64,000 nt of DNA from NCBI GenBank assembly GCA_023078555.1, contig CM041200.1, positions 2,178,001 to 2,242,000 on the forward strand, in the 5' to 3' direction. Every line of letters starts with the position of its first letter. Within the stretch, counting starts at the first letter, position 1. Positions 33,116 through 45,600 of the stretch are shown piece after piece. This stretch comes from Ulva prolifera. Lineage: Eukaryota > Chlorophyta > Ulvophyceae > Ulvales > Ulvaceae. Under the pieces are notes generated by a model. It was not told the DNA's origin and did not search any database. It saw only the letters and a program-made list of their open reading frames with translations. The position numbers were made by a program, and so were the translations under genes.

Positions 33116-36100
33116 ATGATCCGGCGTTTGAATGCTGCAGGTGCCGTCTTGACATGGCGTATGAAGCATGCAAGGGCACATGAAAGCAAGGTCATTTTTG
33201 TTACTACATACTCTGAGCTTCTGAATGCTTGGGATGCTGGGAGAGAGCAGCGGTCACAGCATTTTGTTCTCACGTCGCACATCGACATTGCGCCAGAAGT
33301 GCAAGAGGCGAGGCCGAACACGTGGTTTGGCACCCATGATGCCACCTCAGAGTCACAGCGGCTATTGTCTGTGCAGGTGTGTTGTTTCTTCACATGTGCT
33401 ACATGGATCTTTGTGCTTCAGCAGCAGGGCACATGTACAAGCCAGAATCCTGCGCTGGTTTCAAGTCGATTTCTGACTGTCGTAAGTTGGTCAAACATTT
33501 TTGCAGGGAAACTGTTCCGAGCCAGCCCCAGCTGAATGGAGAGTCAGTCGGAGTGTCGCGGGTCAGTGCGTAGTTCGGTTCCCCGCAAACAGCAATCACA
33601 TGCCGGACCAGCTCATTCGTATAGACGGCGCAACAGCTTCACAATTCGATGTCTGGATTGTCAATCTTTACATTATCGCAGCACGAATTGTGGATATCCA
33701 GATCCCAAGAGACAACAACGGCACAGCAGGACAAGTCAATCTGTGGACAAGCAACGTTACCTTGCAGGACACACCAACAATCCTTGACGCCCGAAATAGA
33801 GACGGATATTTGATTCCACCGCAGAAAGAACGCCACGACGGTGTGCTGCTGCCTGGTCGGATGGGGATCGGTGGTCCAAAAAACAAACAACGGGCACACC
33901 TACTCCCTGGTGCCACCGCCATGAGGGCGGGAACTTGCAGCCACATTGTGATTGGATCAATGGTTTTTTACCTTTTCGCACCCTCGGGAACTGGGTGTGC
34001 ACACATTGCAATGCACATGCCTCTGTATCGCTAACGACGAAAACACAAGCATGTGTGGGTGCGTGTGCAGGTGCAGTTTTCATCAGCCCTTGCGGGCCTT
34101 GTTTAACCACGCTTTCTTCTACAGTATGTGTGAATTGCCTGATCCAGGGGTGCAGGAGCAGCTGCGAAGATCCTGGATTGCCCAATTGCACAACTGCATA
34201 CCCCAGTGCCGTTGCTGCCATCACTGATGCAGGCACAGGGAACCTTTTGCTGCAAGGCCTCACCATTGAGGGCTGTGATGACCCTGTGGCGCATGTTGTG
34301 CCTCAAAAATGTGCACTGCCAGGAAACTCAAGTTTTTCCTCTGCCCCTGGGCCACTCCACCTGTGTGCCGACAGCTTGCCCGGTGCAACGGCCGAGTTCA
34401 ATCAGTCAATCATCGACACCGCAGACTGCACCTCTCAGTCCCGATTCTTACCTGCGGTGAACCCTGTTTACTTGGATCTGGAACAGCATGTGCGATCCAG
34501 GATTTTGTTTCAAGACAATTGCATGGCTTGCACTGTGTGACAGTGTGCCATCTGCAGCTGTGAGGTTGCTTTGACTATAGTCTCTGCATGTATTGCTGCC
34601 ACCTGTGAATTCCCATTGCGTTGTGCAAGCATCAGTTAATTTTGGCACGCTGGCATGTGCAGTTACGCGAAGGGAATGCGGCAGGAGCCACACCCATTGA
34701 CGTTTCCAAGCCTACTCCAGCTGGAAGTGAACAAGTTTTCGCTCCCATATTGCAGCAGGACATCGCTGCTGCCCCTGCTCCTGTGAGTGCGGGTGTTCCA
34801 CCGCCTGGTGTGCAAAGCCCCGCAGATGGCGAACCAACATGGGTCATCATTGGCATAGTGATTGCCTCCATCGCAATCGCTGTGCTGTCGCTGCTGCTGC
34901 TCCTCCTGCTGCGGCCCTGCAAATTCAGCTGTCAGCGGGTAGTGCAGCCAAGTGCAGAGAGTGCCAGGTCGACATCAAATAAGTCCACACTGACACAGGC
35001 TGTGGACCACAGCGATACCGAATGTGGTGTGGCACCAAGCGCTGCTGCAGAAGACAGAGCTGGTCCGGACTCAGATGCAGACGCGGCTCCCGCCTTGCCT
35101 GCTACATTGGCGGCTCGGAATGCGGTGGACTGTGGGCGGCCAGATGCCTGGTCGGCAGAATGGGAACGAGACCCACACTTGCCAGATGCCATAGAGGCAA
35201 GCGTGCACGAGCTATCCCGGCAGCGAATTGCCAGCGTACTGCAGGTGTCCTTGGAACAGGCTGACATGTACATGCACAATGCACTGGGTCACAAGGTGCC
35301 ACCATTCCGGGATAGCTCCGCAAGTGCCACGTCAGGGCGATCCAGCCGCTCATACGGCGTGCACCATGGCCGACCCATCGACTCTCTGAGTGCTGCATCG
35401 CTCTCTGCAGCATCCGCCGCTGCAGCCTCCTCTGCAGCTGTACCGGCTGCACACCCCCAGTCCGACTTACGCGAGTCGCAGAGGCAGTCTGTACCGAGTG
35501 GCCTGTATGTCCACAGTAATCTGTCGTATGCCACCTCAGCTGCGGACCCTGGGTACGGTCATCCACAGCAACCTGATAGTTTTGGGATGCAACAGCCAGC
35601 CCGAGGCTATGGCTCTGCTGGAGTGGCTTCGCCGCAGTGGGTTCATTCTGCAGGCAGCGAAGCCAGTGGACGGGGGTTCAGCATGCTGCCCGGGTGGCAG
35701 GAAGAGCCACAGGAGCAGACACCCCAGAGGAGGCAGACTGTGCTGCCACAGCCACATGCACGGCCTCAGCGTCGCCGCATGAGTAGCGGCACGCAGTATG
35801 CTTACGCCAGTGCATGGGGCAGTGTCGGGCCAGGAAGCAGTGGTGCCGAGCTGCATCTCGTCAACGCGGTGCCCGGGAGCAGCATGCCGCCCTTCCACCC
35901 GCGGCAGGTAGCAGATCTGCATGATTCGGACCGTGAAACGTTGCGTGCAGCTCAAGTGGACGTGCGGAGGTGGTCTGCTGGGGCAGAACACGCCAGGGAG
36001 CGAGAGCTGGCAGAGAGGAGAGGCCTCTCAAGGGACTGGGGGGCCGGCGGGCATGGAGCAGTGTATGGACATAACCATGTTCAAGCAGGTGGGTGGACGT

Positions 36101-36210
36101 CCCCAGGAAGACAGGCCCCAATGCAACAGGTGGCCATGCAGCAGCGCTGGCACCAAGAACGTCTGGCATTGCAACATGAAATGCTGCACCGCGAAGCACC
36201 CCATTGGTAG
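33116..36210 (+). CDS. Type I membrane protein with beta-helix-like ectodomain and long low-complexity tail
   Basis: Unnamed family. Readable exons: 33116-33376, 33507 to about 33770, about 34072-34530, 34663-36210. The ectodomain has VIFVTTYSELLNAWDAG and HFVLTSHIDIAP, then FDVWIVNLYIIAARIVDIQI and NVTLQD, and a Cys-rich part (PCGPCLTTL, VCVNCLIQGC, LLLQGLTIEGC): short strand-turn repeats like pectin-lyase-fold beta-helices, with N-glycosylation-type sites (NGT, NVT, NCT, NSS). A hydrophobic helix, WVIIGIVIASIAIAVLSLLL, lies at 34848-34922, followed by basic RPCKF. The cytoplasmic tail, about 430 residues, is Ser/Ala/Gln/Pro-rich without a kinase or known domain. No signal peptide is visible at the first ATG, so a 5' exon is probably missing. 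Possible wall- or surface-sensing receptor (inference). Exon ends in the ectodomain are approximate. Confidence 0.62.
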
Positions 36211-36434
36211 CGGTGAGGGCCAGCACTTGCGTCGAACGAGGCTGGCCTGTGTGCCCTTTCAATTCACTGATGATCAAGAAATATACCGCACGTGACAGTC
36301 TGACTCCCACCAACAGCCGCAACTTTTTCCTGCGGCGCATGACGGTGCTGTGTACATGGTGGCTATTGGCCTCCGTCTTTGTTGACTCTTGTCCTCCGTA
36401 TTGAATGTAATAATTCCCAGCAAAGCGAGCAAGG

Positions 36435-37148
36435 TTGCCTGTGTTTCCCTCCCCAATTTCTGCATTGAAACCTCGCACACATGTGCTTTCGCATGACCAG
36501 CTTCACATGCCATGCGTCAATGTACCATCACAAGACAGAGTCTTGCATGGACTGCTTCTCAATGACGGCCATGGACACAATGTATCGGTTGCTGAGGCAG
36601 ACGTTGCATGCAATGACAAGTCCGTGCTGCAGTTCACGCTGGTGGCCCATCCTTCCACACTGTCATCCTGGCGTGACACACACTGCGTTGCTACACGCAA
36701 CGCAAACCGCCCCAAGTTCAGTGGTGAGTTGGAAAAAGGTGATGGTGACACAGTCAGCCTCAAACTGCATGGCGGCACCTTGCAGGACCACGTTGATCCA
36801 GTTCCAGGTGTTTGATGTGCTGCAAGGCAGATGCGTCTCCTGCTCGTATTCTATCAGGCGACCTGCACAGATGTCTTGGGGTACAGCACACCCCCACACA
36901 ATTTCAGCAGCAAGACACACCGCAGCATGATGATCGCCACGGATCCTGCAGGCAAGCCGCCACGCGTGCCCTGCATCTCACCAAGTACGTGGAAGTCGCG
37001 TAGCTACCTCTGCAATGTTGCATTCGGTAGCAGAAGTACTGGCAGACTATCGGTGCAGCTCCTGGTGCAGCAGGTTGACCTGCGGAACACCATGGCCGCC
37101 TGTCCCATGCATGTGCCACCCGGGCATCCTGTCCCTGCTCCATTCTAG
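36435..37148 (+). CDS. Hypothetical protein, coding trace with unresolved exons
   Basis: Two same-strand reading frames follow each other: 36435-36815 (includes VLHGLLLNDGHGHNVSVAEA and FSGELEKGDGDTVSLKLHGG) and 36831-37148 (includes CTDVLGYSTPP, YLCNVAFGSRS, LSVQLLVQQVDLRN). Good donors occur at GTGAGT (about 36723) and GTACGT (about 36984). Composition is protein-like (alternating hydrophobic/polar strands, several Cys), reminiscent of a secreted beta-rich domain, but I cannot name it or fix the splice model. It may be a separate gene or a relative of the membrane protein just upstream. Confidence 0.3.
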
Positions 37149-38324
37149 GCGCCGCTAGAATTGAAGCTAGATCTGCCGGCCCTTGCGCTTCCTACTCGCC
37201 ACCCACCGCAACTTCCGAGAGAACTGGCGGCGCTGCACCCGTCTGCCCGGTGATGGCCCCTGACAGTCGAGGATCCCATCATCTCTTGCGCTCTAGCGCT
37301 GCGTAGGTTCACAGCATTTGCACGGTTCACCTTCATCCAGAATAAATTAGATTGTTTGCAGGGAAGTTTCTTGTCTGGACCTAGATCTGGACTATCTCGG
37401 GAGACATGTGCATGGCCTGGCAAATGTGTAAAAGATTGATATCAAGCGTCTTGCGGAGCTGTTTCTGATATCCGATGAGATTTCAGCTCACAAAGTGTGC
37501 ACTTGTGTGCGTCTCTACTTGTTTCTCGTTCATGCTTGTGGGACACATTCCGCATGATGTGAGCCGCCTTTCTGCCTTTGTCTGCGTCGCACAAGTACGA
37601 AATCTGCGCTCAATCCATCACCCACAGAATACCCACAACGTCGGGAGCCTCGGTGGACCATCACTGGGTGTACAGATCATTTAAAACCGGTGCGGCAGGG
37701 TCATTGTTTTGCAGGCATGAAGTTCTTGGCGATCTGCAAGCGTCCGCCCAAGGGCGCATGGCCAGTGAAGTGGTCTTACCGAAGAGTGAACGGACTCAAA
37801 TGAACACGACGCGCACCGCAGCATTTGATGAAGCAGCTTCTTAGCCGATGCAGTGAACGTACAGGGCCCAGACCGCTCCTCAAAGCCAGCATGCTCATGC
37901 GTACTTTGACTTGACGGATGCCACGCAGCACTCCCAAACCGACGCCAGCACTGCGTTATGTCAGGGCCGTGCCAGGACCGGTATCCCGGGCGCAGGGGAA
38001 GCAGGCATATCAATATTGGCAATGCCATTCGACGGCCAGAGCCATCGAGGCGGACAAAGGAGACCTTCAGGAGGCGGCGCAGCAGGGGGAAACGCGGACG
38101 GCCCGCTGCTAGGCCAGAAGCTCGGGGCTTTTCAGCTGACCGGGATCCCATTAAAAATGGCCAATTTCGGGCAAAGTACGGGGCCGGCGCAGCCGGGCAC
38201 CGGGATTGCCCTGTGAGCACCAGCAGCTCACCGGGAGCATTCTGGTGCGCAACGCTGCGGCTCACCGGGGATCCCAATTGCAGGCAGCCGTGAGAAGCTA
38301 CATGATGCACTGCATGTGAGAAGC
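37149..38324. other. Intergenic or unresolved
   Basis: Contains recurring CACCGGG/GACCGGGATCCC blocks near 38135, 38229 and 38262, too short and diverged to define an element. An ORF of 240 codons on the minus strand (37681-38403) has no domain and lies antisense to the orphan exon that follows. Confidence 0.3.
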
Positions 38325-38461
38325 ACTGGCACGAGTGTTCTGCTGCGTTTGCTGATTTTGGCGACCCGGAGGCACCAGAGTTGGCTCCAGACGATGATGA
38401 CATGGGAATGTCTGTTGAGGAGCTTGAGAAACTTCTAGCGGAGGGTGTGCAGAAGTTGTGA
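38325..38461 (+). CDS. Orphan C-terminal coding exon (acidic helix tail)
   Basis: After a possible acceptor (GTGAGAAG) the frame reads HWHECSAAFADFGDPEAPEL, then APDDDDMGMSVEELEKLLAE and GVQKL before a TGA at 38459. The acidic linker and amphipathic final helix look like a genuine protein C-terminus, but the upstream exons cannot be identified in 37.7-38.3 kb. It could be the remnant of a broken gene. Confidence 0.25.
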
Positions 38462-38753
38462 TGCTGCTGCGAGCGTGCATGGTGCTTGTTGATGATTCTC
38501 TTGCGCCACTTGCGACGGATTCGTTTTTATGAGTAGGCCCCTTTTGCATTCAGCACACCATCGTGATGTCCCCTTTGGTGAAGCAGAGCCACCGGGCGCA
38601 GCCCGGTGGCACATACATCACTTTATCGGAATTCTCTATAGCAAGAAGGGGGATTGTACAGCCCTGGGCGAGATGGCTGACAGATGCCGAGGGGTTCCAT
38701 GCATGTGTGTCAAGATCATCTACACTCGTGGCATCTGGGCGTTGCGGCGTTGG

Positions 38754-38967
38754 GGATTGTGTTGTTGTGTGTGGGCCGGGGGGTCTGTGCGTGCGTGTGT
38801 GGGTGTGTGGGTGTGTGCTTGGCGGTCTGCGGGTCTGTGTCGTTTGCTGCGCGCGTGTTAGGTTTTCTGGGCGTGGTGGGTGTTGCGTGCGTGGGTGTCT
38901 GGGTGTTTGCTTCGTCTGCTTGCTTCTTTCGCGGTGCTGCTCGCCTTGCTGCCTCTGTCCTTGTAAC
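38754..38967 (+). repeat. Dispersed GT-rich repeat, copy 2
   Basis: About 214 bp, same orientation and block order as 30012-30245, including GGTCTGTGCGTGCGTGTGTG, GTGTGCTTGGCGGTCTGCGG, GCTTCGTCTGCTTGCTTCTT and the end GCCTTGCTGCCTCTGTCCTT then GTAACA. It lacks the poly-T of copy 1 (GGTTTTCTGGGCGTGG instead). Divergence between the copies is low apart from that tract, so the family is fairly young. Confidence 0.7.
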
Positions 38968-39696
38968 ATCTGGGCCGCTGGTGTCAGCTCGATATCCAGG
39001 GACCCGTGCACTGCAGTGCTCTACAATCCGGCGGCTTTCCCTCCGATCTAGACGATTTTTCTGAAAATGCCGCCAGGATTTTGAAAAACCAGCGGTTACC
39101 GCCGCTGAAAATAAGCCGGCCAAGCCAACATTCTCTAGAGAAAGCGAGCGCATCCCACTGGAAGCTGTCCCTCAGCGGTGCAGTACCGCAAGAATTTGAA
39201 AAAGTCCAGCGGGAATCCCTCCGGGGAAAAATGGCCCTGGACCCGTGGCAGATGGATGGGGACCATGTGGGATTTTGACAGGGGATGGTAATGGCGGCTT
39301 GCTACGCAGCCGCAGCACACAAGTGTACACCTGATGGTACACATCGGCAAAAACATGCATGCGTGAGGTATGCGCGATGTACGACAGATACCGGCGGGTT
39401 ACCGCGGGAACATGAATCTGAGCAATTATGATATCGCCCATCCGCCACAGCACGCCATCTGCCGCAGCACGCATATGCGACGATGGTCAGGGCAACGGTG
39501 CTGTACGATGTTGCGCGTTGACTCAGCATCCGCACTTGCTCAGATGGTGCCCAGATCTTCAGAATACGTGCTCTGCCAGCTTTGTAGCTGAGTGTGATTG
39601 TGGAATTTCCAGGCGTCCTCCGTGCAACCGTGAATTTTGACATTCATCCTTTTGTATTCATATTCATGCACTTATTTTGAAATCCAGGAGAGACTG
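38968..39696. other. Intergenic, DNA2 upstream region
   Basis: No supported gene. GC-rich part at 39050-39250 with CCAGCGG and CCGGGGAAAAATGG blocks, then AT-richer sequence before the DNA2 start. Presumed promoter of DNA2. Confidence 0.35.
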
Positions 39697-42600
39697 ATGA
39701 GAGATATCGCAGCCTTTTTCCGATCCAAAGTGAGTTCAGCCGCTAACACGAAGGTCCACAACTGCAGCGATGAAACAGTGCGATGCTGTCGTTACTTGAT
39801 GGCGACGTCCTTCCAACCAAACCACGATTCGTTGCCAGAACTGTACAGACACTGGACCTCACCTGTGCTGCAAATTGTCTTCCGCCATGAGTTGTTGTTA
39901 AGTCGTGAATGACCAGGCGTTTCGATGAATCTGTCAGTCCTTATATGCAGGGCCAAGGACGGTCCCATAATGTGGAGGCTGAACCAGTGAATTCGGCTCC
40001 CGGACAGGCCATTCGAGCGGCAGGTGCGTTGGCTTTTCCTCGATTGTGAAGGATACCGTCGACCTTGATACGTTGCAAGAGAGCGGACCTAACACGCCAT
40101 ACTGAATCTACTTATGAAGCCACTGCCCATTGTATGCTCAGCATGAGATGCTGCAGGCAATCGGTCTCGTCCTACGTGTGTCGGTGGTCCACACATGCAA
40201 CAAGCACAGCAAGCTGTTCCGAACGCCGCTTGCGGTCGGTCCAGCAACAGTAAATCGCTTGGAGCAAACACATCGGCACCACTTACCTCAATTGATCAAA
40301 GTTCAGATGTTCTGCGATCTCACAAAGACGATTACCAGCACTGGACACATGTGCGACCCGCAACACAGTTTGAACTTGAAACATGGTTCATTGACCCAAG
40401 GAAGAGCTCCATCTGCGCCAATGACGCAATGCTGGATTGTAGTTTGTGTGCAGCCAAGCTGATGGGGTCACAGCGGATGTGCCGAAGGTGCAATATCGGC
40501 TGGATGAGCCGCTTCCAGGTCGGCAACATGCCAGCGCACCAGCTTCTAATGGTCAGAAACCATCCTGCTATCCTCAGCGTACTCCTCCGATTCCATCGTC
40601 TGGGCCCAAACAGGCTCCAGCTTGCACATCAGTGAATGCTTCAGCCGTAAGTGAGCAAACCGCAGCTCGCCTTTCCAGCAGCCAGACCCTGGACATGCGA
40701 CGCAAGCTACAGAGTACAGTTGACCTTTCAGCCATCGACATGAAAACCCTCTCGGAACCTGCCTCAGCTCTCATACACAACGACTGCAATGTCTATGCCT
40801 CCCTCCGGCGGCAGGCTGAGGTACTGCATAGCACACCTCCAAAACGTGTTAAAAGTGATTGGGGTAGTACCGATGATTGCGCCACGATGTCACTGACGTT
40901 GGCAGGAAGTACACCTTCGACCACATGGAGGACGCCGGCAGTCGGGCTGGATGCTGCGCAGTCTGTTGTCGACTGTGATGGCTCGACAAGCTGTATGCAG
41001 GACATGACGCCAGTCTTGAAAGGTCGAACAGCAGCACAAGCCTCACCCAATCGCATGATCAAACACCACAACCAACACCCTGCGACGTGTGCAGTTTTAA
41101 CCACTCCTGTCAGTCCCATGGCAGCAAGCTCGATCACAGCACGGCACTCAATGGCCCAACAGACGGTGCATGTGGTGGCGACTCACGTCTCTGCACACCG
41201 GCAGGATGCTAAAGCATCTGGCACCTTAGTGGTAGAAGTACAGGCTGCTTCCCAGACATCATCACTGTACTCAGATGGTATTGACGAGATTCTTGCAACA
41301 GTGTCTACCCCTGAATCAGCCAAAAAGAGGTTCAACGATCACAAAGCCCAGACCTCAGGGGCTGCACCTGCTTGCAGCGGCGCAGACGCCCCAAGAGCGA
41401 TTACTCCAGAGACTAAGTCAGAAAAGGTTGTTGTTGAAAGACGCCTAGGGATCCAGGCTTCAGCAGTGGTTCCGGCCGAGCGGCTTGATGTCCAGGAGTC
41501 AGCAGTCGTGAAGCAGCTCTTGCAGTGGGGAAAGGGTGGGCTGGCACCAAGCCTCATGCAGGAGCGTGCTGCACTCCTGCACAGAGTCCTAGAGGTACCC
41601 TCTAATCTCTATGATGTCCACAGGAACAGTGCTGCGGCTGTCCGTGCGTATCAATGAGCGGGCATGTTTGCTCATGTGCATTTGCTCATGTGTGAATTGA
41701 CATGTTATTGTTCAACACTTTGCTGAACAAGTGGTGACTTGCTCGCCTCCAGGTACTACATCCAGAGCAAGGTGAATTGCGGCTGCTGATGCTGCACATG
41801 TCCTCGAAGACCAAGCGCTGGGCTCATCTATTTGGGGCCTGGGCAGATACTGATGTTTCTGTTGGTGATACAGCAAACGTGATTGTGGATCAAGAACAAT
41901 GGGTCCCTGCGGAAGACGGGATATTGCACTGTGTGATAGATAATGGTTGTGGCAGCCTCTTTGTACTGCACCCGGACATGCTCATATCCGGAACAAGCAT
42001 TTCAAGCGCTTTGCGCTGCCCACGACAGGCAATGCTACAGGAGAAGGGTGTCGGCAGCCCATCACGCGCTGCGTGCCTGGGCACGCTCATGCATGAGCTA
42101 GCTCAGAGTGCAATGCTGGCGCTCAATAATGATCTGTTTAAGCAGCAAGATGGCGGCTGCATGAGCGCGAAAGTGTACAGGCCAGCACCGTTCCCACGAC
42201 GTGCGTGCTTCCTTCTTGGTTTTGTATTACCATTTGCATGCACTGTATTGTAGAGTGTAGATGCCTGCTCGACGGATAATCTATGTATTCGTGCAGATGA
42301 TGGCCTGGCAATGTCTGTATGGGGATTCATGATGGACCTGATCCCCAAGTTAGTGGCAGGAAGCGTGATGCAGATCACTGAAGTAGGGCTCACGCAGAGG
42401 GAAGCTGAGCATGAGTTGCGGCAGGCAGCAGGCCAACTTGCGCGGACTTTGGTCTCACACTTCCGCCAGACTGTGGTTCATGCGATGCAACGGTCATCAG
42501 GGCCAAGAGCATCCATAGAAGGTTTGCTAGATATCGAAGAGAGCATATGGGCTCCACGATACGGGCTTAAAGGAGTGATTGACGCGACAATCATATCACG

Positions 42601-45600
42601 CACACTGCAGCATGGTGCAGCTGGGGGGTCAAAAGGCAAGGGGGGCAACTTTGGTGTGGCAGCACTAGAGTTCAAGAGCGGAAAAGTGTATCAGAATCAT
42701 GCAGCTCAGCTGGGGATCTATGGCCTGCTTTTGAACTCACGGTATGGCGCTGATCCGGTCGATGGCCTCCTTTGGTACTCTCGAAATGAGGATATGGACC
42801 CCGTGTGCTTGGGCACAAATGATGTTGCAGGTGTGTCTGCACTGGGTCCACGGTCGCAATTTGAATCCCTGTGAATCAACACATCATAAATCAAAGCATG
42901 ATGAGAGGGACTCTTCTACGGTGGGCAATATGCTATCAGGGCACTGCTGGCACATCTTGACAAGTTCGAATGCTTGTAGGCATGACTTTTGCATGTACCT
43001 TGCATAATATACCTATTGCTTTCGATTCCAGCCACCCTGAACCCCCTGTTCCGTCACTCACGTTCACTCTATGTTTTGCGTGCTACGGCAATGTGATCTG
43101 CCGTATCTGCGCAAAGTTGTTGCACATGGTCCATTGTGTCATCGTCCTTCTGTCATGGATCGTCATGATGTGCAGGCCTCATGATGACACGCAATCGCCT
43201 GGCCGCTCACAAGGCCCGTGGAGCTTGGGCTCTGCCACCTCCCCTGCGAAGTCTGCATACCTGTCGCTCATGCATGGTGCTTCCGCTTTGCGCTGCTGCA
43301 CATCATGCGATGGAGGGCGGCACTGGGGAAACATTTGGTCTTCCGGAGCAATTTGCCAACTTAACAGAGCATCTGACACAGCAAGGTTCAGAATTCTTCC
43401 GACACTGGCTCCAATTGCTGGAGATGGAGCAAACGGAGGATAGAGTCCCACAATCAAACATTTGGGCAATTGACCCACCCCTCCAGGCTGCCGCCCTACC
43501 CAAAGGCGTTAAGCGACCTCGTGCCTCCAGCGTCCACGTTGATGAGGGTGTCGAGGCCGAGAACATATCTCCAAATTCGCAGCAAGCATCACATCAGGGG
43601 GGGGCACCTGACAAAGGTCCTGAACAGACACCGCCATCCAACATGCAGGACAGCGATGCCGCACTCGAACTATCTCAACATGCACAGCAGAAGCATCCAT
43701 TGGTAGGTCGCTGCATCGGATCGCTGATCAAAGTCAAGTACGACGGAGAGTGCAGCAATCTGGCGCTGTACCCGTTTGTTTACACATTTTCGCAGAGTCA
43801 GATGTTCGAGGGCGACGCCCGGGCAACGGCTGCCCATGAGATGCTACATCTGAGCGCGCAGGGGTTTGCACCGGGGGACTGCGGTATCCTGAGCATTCAG
43901 GACCGCCATGTTGCGGTTAATCGTGCACGAGTCCTGTCGGTGACCAGCACAGAGCTGAAGCTTGCATTGCGAAGCCGTCTGCCAGCGGCTCTTGATGCAC
44001 TGACCGTGGAAACAGCATGCGGACAGAGCGCCAACCGCGTCAGCTATGATGCCCTTTTGTGGCGCCTGGACAAAGATGAGCCTGAAACAGCCTTTCAGTG
44101 TGCGGTGTCTGGATTGCTCGAGTTGATGCTGACCCAGAGTGCCCATGCACATCGGATGCGAGGTCTCATTGTGAACCATGATGCACCACATCACTCTGCG
44201 AAGGAAAACTACAGCCAGGAGGCGCCTGTAGAGGAGGACTGCTTTGCGGCGATGGTGGAATCTGAGTGTGCTTCTCCATCCGTTGCATCTGCAATTGCAG
44301 GCTGTACGGATGTCCGCGCGGTGTCCGATGCTTGTGGTGCGAGAGCACTTGTGAATCTACGGGCAGGCAGATATTGCAATGACCTTTTGATGTCTGAATT
44401 GCCATTGGAATACCTGCAGGAGGCAACAAACTCTCGGCCAGGCATGTAGCACAGGCACCCAATGCCATGCAAATCTGCCCTCCACCTGCATCCCACAGAC
44501 CAGGCATGTGCCTGTGTCCTCTGGCAACCAGCATCCAGGCCGCCCGAGGCCAATGTCAGCCCCTGCACTTCCTCAGCATCAGACGCAGAGTGGCTGTGCA
44601 GCGTTGAATATGCATTCACATCCCGCAGGCCTGGCAGTTACAACACAGCATCAGCAGCGTACCACCATGCCAATGGTCCACAGTGGCTCGGGGCACGTTG
44701 GCGTGGCACGTGCTGCCCAAGGACCTCCACAGAATGCACGCAGCTGTTGCCAAGACAGGAGCAGTAGCATGTCTGTGTATCATGAAGCTGGAAGTTTGCC
44801 ATATGCTGTGTACCAAGGAATCGGCCAGAGGAGGCATACTCCTGTGATTGGCGCTCGATTCCAAACTCCGCCAGCAGCTTGCTCGGCGACCCAGCTATGC
44901 AACGTCGAGCCAAGTTGGACGCATGGCAGAGGGTTTGCCGCACGTGGCTCTGTGCCTGTGTTTCAGCAGCCACCGTGGCAGACACTTGGCAGGAGTTCGG
45001 TGGAGCCACGTGGCAGCGGTTGCATGAGCCAGCGATGTTCTTCAGCACCTGTGACGCATGGCAAGTCAGGCGCACCAAGCCTTCATGGGCATTCAAGCAT
45101 GCGCCCAGCCCCAACTCAGCAAATCGGAACAATGGTGGGGCATGCTGTGCCGAGGTCAGGTATGAGTACATCAGTGTGCACACCTTTGCAGGGCTCATAC
45201 ATCTCACCAGCGCAGTTACAGAGTGCACACAACGCCACAGCTCAAATCAAACCAGGCCCGGCATTGACACCAGAGCAGCAGGAAGTCGTGAACAGAGCCC
45301 TTGCATGGGACGATTACGTGCTGGTCATGGGGCTTCCAGGTGCTGGCAAAACGTACACCATCGCAGCTTGCGTTCAGGTGAGCTCTAGCCTGGGGCAGGC
45401 CCTATCAGCGGCCCATGTCTGCTTCAGCTAACCTGTCCAGGTGGAATAAATGCTGTGTACATGTTGTTACGCCTGCAATTTGCACGAATGCTTCACTGAG
45501 CCTGTTCGATACGCATCATTAATTGGCCAGCCATATGCAGGCACTCGTGGCGCAAGGGCGCTCTGTGCTGCTCTCTGCATACACAAATGCAGCTCTAGAC

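Noticed and set aside
37560-37600. Possible fourth copy of the dispersed repeat (GCCTTTCTGCCTTTGTCTGC)
   Set aside because: Similarity limited to about 20 bases without the shared end or neighbouring blocks.
37681-38403. 240-codon minus-strand ORF
   Set aside because: No recognisable domain; GC-rich region where long chance ORFs occur.
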